In this document: in pieces, positions 1-12,065 of the stretch
How positions within the stretch are numbered: position 1 is the stretch's first letter
How the letters are laid out: the number at the start of each line of letters is the position of its first letter
Assembly: GCA_963978895.1 (NCBI GenBank)
Contig: OZ022243.1
Location: forward strand, 14,073,765 to 14,137,764
Length of the DNA: 64,000 nucleotides
Origin: Erpobdella octoculata
Lineage: Eukaryota; Annelida; Clitellata; Hirudinida; Erpobdellidae
Reading direction: 5' to 3'
Notes under the pieces: model-generated
The model's input: only the letters and a program-made list of their open reading frames with translations
Told to the model about the DNA's origin: nothing
Databases searched by the model: none
Program-made: the position numbers and the translations under genes

Positions 1-1
1 A

Positions 2-984
2 AAGAATGTTGAAAACGAAATGCAAAACGATGAGGATGAAAGTGACGATGATGATTATAATAATGGCAATAACAGCGATGGCTTTCACCCATACAGCGAC
101 GGTTCTGAAACGGAAGCCTCCATAACAGACGACGGCACCGAATATTCAGGGTCAGATTTTAGTGACGAATCTGACTCGGATGAAGCAACCGAGGATTTAA
201 AAACGGACGAAACTCCAATGGAGAAATACGTCGAAGCTAACTTGACAAAAAAAGAAGACACTGATTTGAGAGACGATGGCGATAATTTGAAGAAAGATCC
301 GCTGGACGATATGAAAATTGACACCGACGAAAGAGCCGAGTTGGAATGTGAAAAGAAAACGTTCGATTGTAGCTTGGAAGAAAACAAAGATGACAAAAAA
401 CAACAATAGCAATGCAGCCAGCAAAAACTCTGAAAAAGATGAGCCAAGAACAGAGAACGGTACCGAGGATTCTGAATCAGATGAATCCACAGAGGATTAT
501 GAATCAGAAAAACTAAAAGTCATTTTAAAATCAAATAGCAGTTTGATGAAGGGATTTATCGGATTTATGGAACGTGTTTTCGAAAAACCTTTTGAAGAGT
601 TTTTTGAGAAAGATCTTGAGGAGTGGAGGCAAAACAGACAAGCCATGGAATATTCGATGGAAAGATATCTCAGATATTTTCATGAAAAAATTATGGCGAA
701 TATTCGATGGCGGGATTGTGTTATGGAAAACAATGTGCTGAATATTCGATGGAGAGATACCTCAGATCATGTAATGAAAAAAAAAGATGGTGTTTATTTG
801 AAATATGATTTCAACAAAGATCTAAAAAATGTGAAGGAAGAAGAAAAAGCAGACAGTTCTGATAAACCGTGCAAAGATGTTCAGGACGAGGCATGCAAAA
901 AAAGGCTGTGATGAACCGTGCAGAAATGGCGACGATGAACCAAAGAAAGATTCTGTTGATGAGCCAAACGGTCAAAAGACTTGA
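2..984 (+). pseudogene. acidic low-complexity ORF broken by two homopolymer frameshifts
   Basis: The frame is open from the window edge and very rich in Asp, Glu, Ser and Lys; the first in-frame Met visible is at 20. It runs to about 400, where an A-run shifts it into the frame that continues to about 895. A second A-run at 894-900 shifts it again into a frame with the same acidic style that stops at 984. The middle part has a less biased segment around 540-780, where a short unit containing AATATTCGATGG occurs three times (about 652, 703 and 740). Composition and style carry across both junctions, so this was probably one ORF. I do not recognise the family. It could be a decayed gene, an exon with uncorrected homopolymer errors, or part of a repeat. 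The 5' end lies outside the window. Confidence 0.5.
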
Positions 985-1195
985 CCATGTTGTTTGCGAA
1001 TTGTGGTCAAGGTCACGAGTAAAGATCAAGGTATTTTGTGTTTGTGGCCGAGTCGCATTTCCCAAAAGCGACTATGCTGTTCGAGACGAACATGATTAAG
1101 AAGGGAGTAGTGTTATATCTATGGTACTGATTTCACTTTTCCCATCTATTGATATCCCGACAAGTATTTTTATTAACATGGAAATCAGGGACGTC

Positions 1196-1797
1196 ATTTC
1201 AGCAAAACCTTAGGGGGGGGGCAAGATGTTTTAGGGGCCCACTCCCCTAGCATTTCTTCTTTGCCCAGGAACAAAACGCAAAATCTGCCCCCTGCATGAC
1301 ATTTTTTGCTTCATGCTTCCAAAAAACCTGATGACCGGGGGGAGAGGTAGTTGAAGCCACTTTTTTAAACAAATTTCGAAACCCTCGTTTTGTTTTTCCT
1401 TCCACAAAAAAACCTGATGACTGGGGGAGGTTAAATACTACCATAACATCTGAGTGAGCATAAAAGCATTACCAGCTGTCTGCTGTGACTCTATGAACAA
1501 AGCTATTGCTATGAAAATCTGGTGTAAACGGTAATTTGACGCATAATTAGAAAAAATGTCAATAACTTTTTCGACTTCAATTCGTATTTTTGCTAATTGA
1601 AAACGCAAGTCTTCCAAATTAAGAATAAGATTCTGCAGTGAAGAAACGTACGATTTTGCAATGCCGGATTCAACTTCAACCACGAGAATGTCAATATTAT
1701 TCGATATCCATATTTGGATTAAGCTTCGCAAGTGTGCTAATTCAGTTTGCAGAAAGGAAATCATCAGAATGCGGATTGAAAGAAATCAGGAATGCAA
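1196..1797 (-). mobile_element. hAT-type element, truncated, internally deleted copy
   Basis: The left end reads CAGGGACGTCA, a hAT-like terminus, followed by a G-run and the phrase 'CAGCAAAACCTTAGGGGG'. On the minus strand, 1440-1764 encodes pieces of a hAT transposase C-terminus (flanks such as EVEKVIDIFSN). It is closely similar to the copy at 60930-62329 but lacks the central SVENERRFS segment present there, so it has an internal deletion of roughly 200 bp. Similarity to the other copy stops near 1797 and no right terminus was found. Confidence 0.65.
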
Positions 1798-2007
1798 GAT
1801 CATTATTTTGTGCAAATCATGCTTTCAACTTAGGCAAAATACGATCGATACAAAATTTGTGACCTATCTTGTTCCACTTTGGACTGTTCATAACTTTTTA
1901 ACACCTCTCCATTTTGATGTGGACAATCTAGCTTCCCAGTTCATTTGATTAGGCACTCCCTTTTTTTTGATGGCTTGCAACTAAACGTTATCATGTTTAT
2001 GTTATAT

Positions 2008-2010
<3 letters not shown>

Positions 2011-2077
<67 letters not shown>
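2011..2077. repeat. (TA)n microsatellite
   Basis: Nearly pure TA dinucleotide tract. The flanks (1800-2010 and 2080-2349) hold no recognisable gene. Confidence 0.95.
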
Positions 2078-2080
<3 letters not shown>

Positions 2081-2349
2081 TAATGCATAAATACACACAA
2101 AAGTACATTTATCGAATTTCCTTTGCATTTGGAATAAATACGATTCATTTCAAGAATAATCTGAAAACATATTATTGGGTGCACACACAACTAAAAAGGA
2201 AAACAACTTAGACCACTGTAACACTCTTCAAAAATTGAAATGCGACTTGACAATAAAACTACTCATCAACACATTATGTTAAGAAAATCGCATAAACAAG
2301 TAAGCACATTAGCAACTTTCATTTAAAAAATGAAAAAATTAGTGTGTTA

Positions 2350-3944
2350 TTATGCAATCTGCGACCTCCATTTTCTCTCCTCTTTGACTCTATCAATTTG
2401 CCAAAGTTCCGATTGTAATTGATTCAGCGTAAGATCTGGAACATATCTGAACTCTTCTTCTTCTTTGTTGGGCTGATGTGAATAAGTACATATTTAATAT
2501 ACTAACATACAAGTGGATAAATGTAAATGATTGAACCAACCCTATCAATAGTCAATTGAACTACAGAAGGAAGATTTGTATGTATGACTTCGAAAAGTAC
2601 TGGAGCAAGTGTTGAAGGGAGATTTACAACCTTTGGAAAAAATTAGTACATATGATAAGTAGTTACTTCGATGCAATAAACATTTGGTGGGAAGGATTTG
2701 AAGATTCAGACCATATATAAGAATAAGTATATCGGAGATGAGCAGGTTTTGAGTGAGATGCCAAGATGGCCTCCGAAAAATGATTTAGAATCTTTTTTGT
2801 TCCATGAATATTCATTATTTGTATTAATCTATTTTTGGTACGACAGTGGAGACTAAACTCCGGTTTGTAAGAAACAGAAATTTCGATTTCTTATAGCTAA
2901 AATTAGTTGATATGAGCTTTATTTTAATTTAACGCGATATCCGACATAAAAAATATACAATTCTAATTTACCGATAACACAGGCGACGTCAAATAGACAT
3001 AAATAGACCATTGAACTAGAGACTACAGAAATAAAATTCAATTTGTCAACTGAAGTTTTCTAAAAAAAAATTGTTAATTTTTATAAAGTTAAAAATTTAT
3101 TTTGTACATAAAAAGTTCTTTTTTTCTATTAAAAAATATTTGATTAAGTTACTATACGGTTGTAACTCTCAGTTCTTCGTTTTGGATCTCCGGTCTACTA
3201 AGCTGCCTAGCTAAAAAGCCTTCCTAAACGACAGGCGGGCCGATATACTTATTCTATATATATATATATGATTCAGACAAGTAAAGAAAAAAATGTAGCT
3301 AAATATAAAAGCAAAACATATTGAATGACTGACAGCCGCAATATCTGCTGCAAGATTGTTTAATTTTTTACAATATTTTTAATGAAAAGCTGATAAAAAA
3401 TAAAATTTTTAAATTTAATTTGAAAATATATTAAAAACAAAAACTAATAAAATTTAGAACAAAGGTGTGTATTATGTATCAAACATAATTATTTTAATAA
3501 GAATTATCAGCAGAGTTATTCATGTAATGATTTTCAGCTAGATTAAACAGAAATTTGAATAAGGTGGGGCTGGCATAACCAAACTTTACTGAAATATAAA
3601 AATAATCTCTTCAATTACCTCAACGACTCTTTCATAAAGTGACAAATTGAAAGTTTTGCTGATTTGAGTTGTACTAGATTTAAAGACATGAACATCTTTT
3701 GTCCTGGCTGGAACAGGGTAACTGTCGATAACACAATAAATTGTTTGACAATACATTTCTTATTCCTAAAATTGTATGCCAATAATACTTAATTATACCC
3801 ATAAAAAACTTACCAGGTTGATTGTAAACCAAAATGTCTGACTCTTCTGTGAACATATTTTGCATAAGACTCTAACAACACATAATCATATCCTTGCAGT
3901 CTTATAGCAAGTCTGTCATACATAGGATTCTCTGGTTTTTTATC
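2350..3944 (-). CDS. MRPL48: mitochondrial ribosomal protein mL48, last four exons
   Basis: mL48 is a subunit of the mitochondrial large ribosomal subunit with a ribosomal S10-like fold. Four minus-strand exons join in phase: 3944-3814, 3721-3619, 2630-2541 and 2472-2350, ending in TAA. Acceptors end in TAG, CAG, AAG and CAG; donors are GTAAGT, GTAATT and GTTGGT. The 148 visible residues contain the family pattern GYDYVLLESYAKYVH, then a YERVVEV strand, an APVLFEVIHTNLP helix and a charged tail near FRYVPDLTLNQL. This matches mL48 over its conserved C-terminal domain. The N-terminal mitochondrial targeting part is missing; it must lie above 3944, but I could not identify it, and the SINE and piggyBac insertions there may sit in that intron. 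Introns hold only AT-rich sequence. The identification rests on remembered family sequence, not a search. Confidence 0.85.
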
Positions 3945-4249
3945 CTAATAGAATAAGCAATGTGTAAGATTAGAAATAAATTTGATGTTTTGATATAACT
4001 TTATATAGTAGAAGTGTATTTTAGCAAGTCTAATTATTTCTATTATTAATAAATTTGCTTGGCATGATCATGCCTACCAGAGAAATGAAAATAGGACCAT
4101 TTAGTTTTTTTTGGTAAAGTTGAGACAATAAAATGCTCTTAGTGGCACTTTTTAGTTTACACACACTAGATTATAATGGCATTCTATCCATAAAGAGAAT
4201 TTATTAAAGTTAAAAAAATTGATTTTTGAACACCACATACATGTATGAA

Positions 4250-4525
4250 CAGACCACAACCCCTTTACAATGTTTGCAGCTTACAGATAAGACTAGCGTG
4301 TGTAGTGTTTGACAGTGCAGGTGGCTGCCCCGCATATTGCTCGCTATCTCCACAAGCGCACAAAGGACTTTAACCCCCAACCAAAGTTGGTACTCATTTA
4401 TCGACCACAAAAGGATGAAATGCTGAGTTGATGTGAGCACATGAGAGTTAGTTTCTTGCTCAAGGAAATTACGTACCCGGGTACTCCGGATATCCAAGCC
4501 GTTGTCTAAACCACTAGACCAAACG
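4250..4525 (-). mobile_element. tRNA-Glu-like SINE, minus strand
   Basis: Read on the minus strand it opens with TTGGTCTAGTGGTTTAG, a good Pol III A box in a tRNA-Glu-like context. A degraded B-box region and a body containing 'GTGGTCGATAAATGAGT' follow. The same head and body occur on the plus strand at 44575-44790. Confidence 0.6.
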
Positions 4526-4640
4526 TCTGGATTTATATTCAATGATTCTATGCAAAACTTTTCAGTTGTCAGGTCCTCCTTTCTTGTCTTTAATACTTCT
4601 TTTTATCTTTACAGCTGATAGCCCTTTATCTTTTTCTTAA

Positions 4641-6099
4641 CCCGTTTAGGTCCAGAACTTTATTAATTAGATTTCTTTTTTTTATTTTTAAGTTACTTGC
4701 TTGTGTTTTAACAGATTTATTTTTAATTTGAAAGAAAACTTTGAAAATTCACTATGCTCATTTTTCGAACGGTGGTCGTATAGACTACTGAAAACGACAA
4801 AATGTTTAAAAGTCTTTTTTTTTCTCAACGCAAACAATTATAATATAAATTTTAGGTTATAAACAGAAAAGCTAAAAACACATTTCTGACTTTATCAGTA
4901 ACACAGTTCAATAAAATCCAAAAATTTAACATTCAATAAATCAGTCAAGCAGTTCATGATAGTCATTTCAGTCGTTTGGAAAGCACCAAAACAATTCCGA
5001 TGAAGTCGTTTGCTGCACTCGGCCGACATGTACAGAGTGTTTTGCCACAATTTTTCAGCTTGTAGCGACCTACTGTTTTCACCTTTTCCAGATTGTGACC
5101 ATGGCCAGTTGCTGAATTCTCCCTATCATTTTGTTTCTTCAACCGTGCATGAATTCATTTCATCGGTATAAAACAACCTAAACAACCTATATGGGGTTTT
5201 TCAAGCAAAGCACTATTGTGGTGTTTCAAACTCGTTATAGACGGTGTTAAAAGCGGCTATTCAAATGACTCTTTTCGGTCCAAGTGCATTTCAATCGTTT
5301 TTGGCGTTTTGGTTGCCGCAGCATTGAACTGACCGTATTTGTGACCTACATTTCTTCACCCAAAGAACCGATACAGTCTAATGCCATCCCATCATTAGTA
5401 TAATCAACTTCTACCTTCCCAGATACATTACAAAGAATAACATTTCTTCTTCATTTGCTTATTCATCAGTCACGTGTTATGATGCGCCGGGCGGAAGAAT
5501 GACAAGTATGTCAACCTCAATGCTATCATCATCATCATCAAGAATTAGTTCCACAGTTTCTTTCAACGTGAAAAAACATTCTGTTTGACGCCTTCCATTT
5601 TTAAACTTTACAAACATTTCATTCAAAGAATGAAATTTGCCAAAAACACTATCACCAATTCAACCACTGCACAACTAAAAGCTGAATAAATTAGTTTCGA
5701 CTCGTTCGCATAAAGTACACAACCAAGGATGTAAAACGAGCATGACTCATACATGTTCAGATTGTGGGTTAGTGTAAACACAATTAAATTTAATTAACGT
5801 TGCTGTTTACTTTTGAGTACATTATCTTTTGATATTTCAAACTTTTGTTATGATAACTCTCATGAAATTAGCATAATAAATTTTTAAGTAATATCCGTCG
5901 AAAACCTTGAAAATGCTCATATTCTAACCCAGATTAAACTACTTAATACGAATAAAAAAAATTATTTAAACAATTTTATACAGTGTATTGAAGCTTTTAT
6001 AATATAAAAAAAACTTTTAACAGAAAAAAAATTACAGCTTAATTTTATGCAACGCCAAGAATAAGTGTGTTCGTAAAACATACGATGGTCTAAAACGGG
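4641..6099 (-). mobile_element. piggyBac-type DNA transposon, decayed
   Basis: The element is bounded on both sides by TTAA (4637-4640 and 6100-6103). Its ends are CCCGTTTAGGTCC at the left and, inverted, CCCGTTTTAGACC at the right, as expected for piggyBac (CCC/GGG ends with TTAA duplication). On the minus strand, about 5600-5440 encodes a remnant resembling a PGBD N-terminus, with an ETVELILDDDDD acidic run and a VTDE motif, but with stops. Further broken coding traces reach about 5000. At 1459 bp it is shorter than an autonomous piggyBac, so it is a deleted copy. Confidence 0.8.
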
Positions 6100-6103
6100 T
6101 TAA

Positions 6104-6586
6104 ATTAAAATTTCTAATAATATTCACAATCTACAAACCAATTAAACCCATGAAATAAACTAGATATTCTTCCATATTGGGCCAATAGTTTCCATTGACT
6201 TTGTTTACAACTTCTTCTTTAAATGTGTTTTGACGTTTTTCAGAAGCATTGTGACTTCCTTTTTCATTACCAATCAATTAGACTTAATAACATAAGACTT
6301 TGCTAAAAAATATTTATCCAAAAATTGTAAAAACAACTCTAGAAGCGTTTGTTACAGGTGCAGATTTTCTTCAAAGTTTCAGTTAGATGTTCCAACTTTT
6401 TCAATATTTTCAGTTTAAATTTCATTTAAGATAACTAAAAAGATTTATAATTCCAATATATTTGTTGCACATCTTTGTACTTTTTCCATCAATGTCTTTT
6501 TCTTGAACACAGGGCTCCTCAATATTCCAGCCGTGTTGGCAGTCAGCTTTGGCAGGATTCTAGATTGTATACAATTTTTCCCCGAA

Positions 6587-6621
<35 letters not shown>

Positions 6622-8400
6622 AAAAAATAATGCCTGTGAATTTTTGATAATAAGAACAAGTAAAACTTATTATATCTGCTAAAATTCAGATTTGCTCATA
6701 AAAAACTAAAAAAATAAGACTTTAGTATTATGCCGATAATCAAAGAACAAAGTTAGTGTCATGACTAGGACAGGTAAGACGAATAATAATATAAAAACAG
6801 CTACAGTTATAATAAAAGAACTAGTGTCAGAGCACCAACCAAAAATTCAGGTTCATACATTGTTAGGCATCTTTGAGAAACTCTAGAAAACATAATAACA
6901 TAATATTTAGCTAAACAGTAAATTTCCATCATCAATAAATGAAACCAATAAACTCACTTATTAGACCTGCAAGCTGACGTTTGAGATAAAAGAAGTCTCA
7001 AAGCACTTGAAGTCTAATTAAAAATGTAATTTAGAGACCATAAAACTTACAAGTTTTAAAAAAAATAAGAGAATTTGAGCAGACTTAATTTTAAAAATCA
7101 CCTTTAGCATTGTTGCAGTTTTCAAGATTAACAAATACTGGAATCTATATAAAAAATAATATTAAAAATATATAAGCTCCTTACTAAAAATTGTTATATT
7201 TATTCATTTGTATGTATGTTGCACATATCACCATACGACGTACAAACAATGTGTACAATTAGACGATGAGCTGGGAATTATGCTCCCTCTCCCATGGGGG
7301 CGTGTAAACTTCATTTAGATTTTTGAATACCCCAAATAATAAGCTGCTAAAATTTAGTTGTCTGGTTTATGGGTCATGAGGATTAACGGAGGGAGGCACC
7401 GTCAAAAATCTAAAGTCTGACCCCCAAAAAATCTTATAAATTAGTTTTTCATTTTGAAATAAATATAAAAACTATTTAATAAGCCGATATTTTAAAATAT
7501 TATAATCATAGATATATATGATTATAATATTATCACAAAACGTAAAGATTAATGCTAGAAATTTGTAATCGTTCGCTGGGAAATTTCAGTCGTTCGCTAG
7601 AAAATTTTAGATGTCTGAGAGTAAAAACGAAAAGTAGACTTTTTTTTAAATTTTATTTAATTTAAATGGTTAATCAATTTAGTACAAACAAAATTTAAGT
7701 ATTTACTTTCTGAATTATAAATTAAAAATATAAATGTCTAGAAATTAAAGCGCCAAACAAATTTTCTATGCTGCTTTTAGTTGTCTACTCTTTGTTGAAG
7801 ACTAGCTCTTCGACGATTTTGCTTTATAATTACTTTATTCCTCATCTGACAAAACTAGACGATACGGATCTTTGAGAGTTACATATTGTAAAATATAGTA
7901 GATATATTCAGAATTACCCGCCCCAATGGGAGACTAGTTTGATATACTGGCTCACGGTCTAGACCGGCTGATCTACGAGTTTTTATATAGGGGACCCGGA
8001 ATTAAATCGCGACAAGCGTTTCTGAAATTTTTTTTTTGCTAAATAGGTTGGTTAGTTGATGGATATTAATGGCACCCTAATTTGAAAGGTTTTTGCTCAT
8101 TATTTTTAGAGTATTTTGCGAGAGAGCGATAATGCACAGAACAGTTCTGTTGCGTCAATAAAACTCCGAAAAAACGAATTTTTTTAAAACGATTTACTTG
8201 TCAATAATTTGTTAAGTTGTTAGAAAAGTGTTCTACTTCAATTTTATGATTGTCAATGAATCTAACTGGTATAATAGCTTACTTTTCAAACCCCACATAA
8301 TATAGTTTAATATACATAAGCTACTATATTATACAGGTCTTAAATGTTTATTACTGTTTATTTGTTCTTTATTTATTATATATATATAATGGCACCCTAA
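6104..8400. other. AT-rich stretch without a supported gene
   Basis: It contains a short TA tract (6589-6617) and general AT-rich sequence. Two minus-strand stretches, about 6230-6130 and 6575-6490, look mildly coding but lack convincing splice sites and were not called. A 17-bp phrase 'AATGGCACCCTAATTTG' occurs near 8068 and again near 8389. Confidence 0.6.
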
Positions 8401-8404
8401 TTTG

Positions 8405-8473
<69 letters not shown>
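8401..8473. repeat. (TA)n microsatellite
   Basis: Nearly pure TA tract. Confidence 0.95.
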
Positions 8474-8477
<4 letters not shown>

Positions 8478-8765
8478 AATATTAATATTCATATAAATAT
8501 TTCTTTTAAATAAACATCACCTTTGCCTTTTACTTAAACATATTATTTTTTATTCTTATTTGTAAAGCATAAAATAATTCAAACACATAGCTTTGACAAT
8601 GGCTTTGATTTTACACAATTTTGATGAAAACTCTAGTTCGATTTGTCAAATCTCATTTCTTGAAACTGCAGACAAGTAGACAAGGATATAGCAGATGTAA
8701 GCAAAGGAGTGGATCATTTAATTGAGTATAGCAGAAAACATAAGGTCAGTTTCTGAGGTCTGGAA

Positions 8766-9664
8766 GTGCTAGGTCGTATTAATTCATGCGATTGTCTGTG
8801 TGAAATTAATCAAAAGATCACAACTCTGCAAGAATGTTCAGTCTTCTTCACTACCAGAGTTTTAATTGCATGTCATAGACGTGGGTATTTGTTTCATGCT
8901 GTTCACTGGTATGTTGGAACTTTGTATGGAGAAGTAGCACAACAATATGTGAGATATGTAAGCAAACATTGCAGTAGTTTAGCAGTAATAGTTTTTGATG
9001 GTTATGAGAATGAACCAAGCATTAAGGATCAAGCAATGTGGCTCCAGATGTTGTTGAAGGCACAAAAATGCATTGAAAGATCAAAATTCATTTTTTTTTA
9101 AACATGAAGAATAAGTGTGGATTTGTGTCATTCCTGATTACTTGCCTACAAGAAGCTGGTCACAAAGTTTACCTAGCTTTGGATGTTGCTGACTCTTTAG
9201 TAGTAGAGCAGGCTTTTAAACATGCACAAGCTGGAAAAATAGCCAGTGTCGTAGGAAACTATACTGATATTTTCGTGATGCTTGTGTGTCATAGAAAGAT
9301 AAGTTTTTTTTTAAATATCCAACTTAAGTGTAATTCAACACCTGATAGATATCTTAAGTCTTTTACATCTACCCATGAAGAGGTGATGCTCGCAGGGTGT
9401 AGGTGTAAGTTGCTGGTGCTTTTGTATGGAGGTAGTTTGAAGGATCGATTAAATCAGCTTTGCTACTCTACATATATGCATATCTCTGCAACGACTACTC
9501 ACCACCCACATCCTGAAAGATTGCCTCCAACAGAATATGCAGCTCGATATCATTCCTATAGAGTTCACATGCAAGTTCTGCAGTGGAAAATGTTGTCAAG
9601 AACAGCTGTTGATCCGCAAGAATGTAAGAGAAACTTGTGGAAATGGCTGTGGTTCTTTTCTTAG
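8766..9664 (+). pseudogene. fragment of a repeat-associated invertebrate family with PIN-like features
   Basis: Two plus-strand frames (8766-9101 and 9104-9664) continue one another across a T-run at about 9088-9098, so one frameshift separates them. The first carries the phrase VIVFDGYENEPSIKD. The second carries GHKVYLALDVADSLVVEQA, then VVGNYTDIFVMLV, and later PERLPPTEYAARYHS. From memory this order (F-D-G-Y, an acidic 'DADTLIV'-like strand, a 'DDTDILVLL'-like strand, then LPPT..AA.YHS) is that of a multicopy invertebrate protein family usually annotated as uncharacterised and often linked to repeats. Key acidic positions are partly lost here (ALDVAD, VGNYTD), which fits decay. Function is unknown. 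An open frame to 9731 in another phase may be the tail. Confidence 0.5.
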
Positions 9665-10023
9665 ATTGAGTGTGGGTAATGATGCTATAGTGATTGTTGA
9701 TGAAGTACAAGAGCCAAGTAGATGTTTATGATGATGATTTCTTAGAGTTTTCTTATACCCTTGGAAGTGGAAGAAGAGGTTGTTACAAGTGTATAAGTTG
9801 TTTTTCATACTTTTGTATATAGATTTTGTATGTATGTTTTCCTAAATGAACAAATTAATTAAAACTCACATCGAGTAGCATTCTTATAACAGTGCTACAT
9901 GAATATTATTTATAAAAAAATTCTTTTTTTTTTCAATTTTTCCAATTTTTTTTCAATTTTTTTATATATTGTTATAACATTTGTATGTATGTTTTCCAGA
10001 AAGAATAAACCCATTCAAACTCA

Positions 10024-10547
10024 TGTATTAAGTGGAACTGTTAAAACATTGTTACCCGAATAATAGGAAAATATGGCATTTTTCACGACCCCGTAAAATA
10101 ATAACTGTTGAGTGCCATCGAGTGCCATTCTCAGAATATGTTCTCCATATATATATGTCTCAAAATCAACAATAAAACCATTGTATCAATTAAATTTTAT
10201 CAATTGTATTAAGTGAAACTGTTATAACATTGCTACCCGAATATTAGGAAAATATGGCATTTTTCACGGCTCTGTAAAAAAATAACAGTTGAGTGCCATC
10301 GAGTGCCATTCTCAGAATATGTTCTCCATATATATATGTCTCAAAATCAACAATAAAACCATTGTATCAATTAAATTTTATCAATTGTATTAAGTGAAAC
10401 TGTTATAACATGGCAACCCGAATATTAGGAAAATATGGCATTTTTCATGGCCCCGTAAAAAAATAACCGTTGAGTGCCATTCTCAGAATATGTTCTCCAT
10501 ATATATATGTCTCAAAATCAACAATAAAACCATTGTATCAATTTAAT
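10024..10547. repeat. 181-bp tandem repeat, three copies
   Basis: The anchor 'ACCCGAA' followed by 'TAGGAAAATATGGCATTTTT' recurs at 10051, 10232 and 10413, exactly 181 bp apart. Each unit also contains 'TTCTCCATATATATATG'. The third copy lacks a short 'CATCGAGTGC' segment. A weaker partial unit lies just upstream (about 9830-10020). No coding potential. Confidence 0.9.
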
Positions 10548-10642
10548 TCCGGGTTGACCTTTCTGTCAGCCGGTCTGTCTAAGTCTAAACTCTAAGTCTA
10601 GTAGTCTAGTCTAGTCTAAACTAAATGTACAGTACAACATAC

Positions 10643-11349
10643 GGTAATCATGGAGAATAGGTGCAGAAATTATTTTCGGTGTTTTTAATTATTTTTTTAA
10701 TATAAAATTTATATAATTAGAAACAGAATAAAATTACTAATCGGATGATCCAAATAATTTATTGAAAATATAATTAAAGAAGAAGTTAATGACAGAAAAC
10801 GCCAGGTAGTAGGAAAAACTAGGTTCATAAACAGTAAACTAACTAAAGGCGAAGCGAAATGAAATGTCAAATAAATTAGTTGTCAAATAAATTTATTGTG
10901 CGAGTTTTTATAAAACAATTTAAAAACAAATTACTTATTTTTAAAAAAAAGTATGAATTAATTTGTGTGCCTTAATTGAAAACTATCGCGTTTAACATTC
11001 TATGAAGAACAGTTCGGACTTAAATAAACTTACATTTTTTTTGTAAATAATGTTATTTTGACTTCGTGAATACTATTTTTTTGTTACTTTTGCTAATAAT
11101 TTTTTTTTTAAGTGCTGTAAATATTTCTTGTCTGCGCTATAAATAGTAATTTCTGTTTGACTTAGTTTTTGTTGCTGTTCTCTTGCGCGTTTCGTGAGTT
11201 TTCCGAGAAAATTTTATTATCAAAAACTAATAAACTGCTTGGATCATTAAATTGGAGTTATTATTGTGATTACAAATATATAATTATTATTACGGAAAAA
11301 TAATTAAAAACACCTAAAATAATTTCTGCACCTATTCTCCATGATTACC
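10643..11349. mobile_element. non-autonomous DNA transposon, 707 bp, with 8-bp target duplication
   Basis: Both ends read GGTAATCATGGAGAATAGG and continue as inverted repeats for about 55 bp (through GCAGAAATTATTTT and a GGTGTTTTTAATTA segment). The element is flanked by a perfect 8-bp direct repeat, CAACATAC, at 10635-10642 and 11350-11357. There is no transposase, so it is a MITE-like derivative. The 8-bp duplication suits hAT or Merlin-type transposases; the GGTAAT terminus is not the usual hAT CAG. Confidence 0.88.
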
Positions 11350-11867
11350 CAACATACTCCAAGCAACGATGTGCCGCAGAGAAAGCATAATTATAAAAAA
11401 GTAATTTAAAAAAAAAAACTATAAGATATTTAATGCACCAGATAAAACGTACCCTGATTCTACAAACCTCTACCTGTCGTCGTAAAATGTATGACAACCT
11501 TCGCAAGCAGAGAGAGCGATGTTAAATACAAAACAATGGCATTCAAAAGTAATCAAAAGTCTCACATAGAAAGCGAGCCAATATTTGTATAGCATTTGAA
11601 AGAGCTAATCAGAGCTAACAATTTACCCGCAGCAAAACTGAATTTTATTTCATTTTTTATTCTTTTAGCTTTAATTTTTTCAAGGAATTAAAGTTTTTTG
11701 TTTATGTTAGATCGAACATCTTTCGACTCCTATTGTTAACTTTACTGTTGTTTTATTAGCAACATTCATTAGAATTTGGCGGTTGGTCCTAAGCGGTAAA
11801 ATTGTGAATATTTTCTAGGACCACCAAATTCAGACACTAGATTAACTTAGGAGAATAGACTTTTCAA

Positions 11868-12065
11868 ATTCTGGTGGCCATGTGGTAAAGCGTTCGCCTG
11901 TTGGCCTAAAGGTCAGCGGTTCGAATCTCTCCGGCGTCACCAGCGTCCGCAGGGGGTATAGGGAGGCAAGCACCATAAACAACTGCCTCTAATTGTAGTA
12001 GTGGTTCTCACACAGGCTTCAGTCTTCTGAACCACTCTAAACCATCAAATCATGTAGTATTAAAA
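11868..12065 (+). mobile_element. tRNA-derived SINE
   Basis: It has a Pol III A box (TGGCCATGTGGTAAAG) and B box (GGTTCGAATCT) at tRNA-like spacing. The T arm and acceptor do not pair well enough for a functional tRNA. The region after it has the unstructured look of a SINE body, and the end is not sharply defined. Confidence 0.55.

Noticed and set aside
6130..6240. Possible minus-strand exon (NGNYWPNMEEYL)
   Set aside because: A stop lies just upstream in frame and no good acceptor or donor delimits it; it does not resemble the missing mL48 N-terminus.
6490..6575. Cys-containing minus-strand stretch (ADCQHGWNIEEPC)
   Set aside because: Weak donor; all three frames look equally protein-like, so it may be an old repeat.
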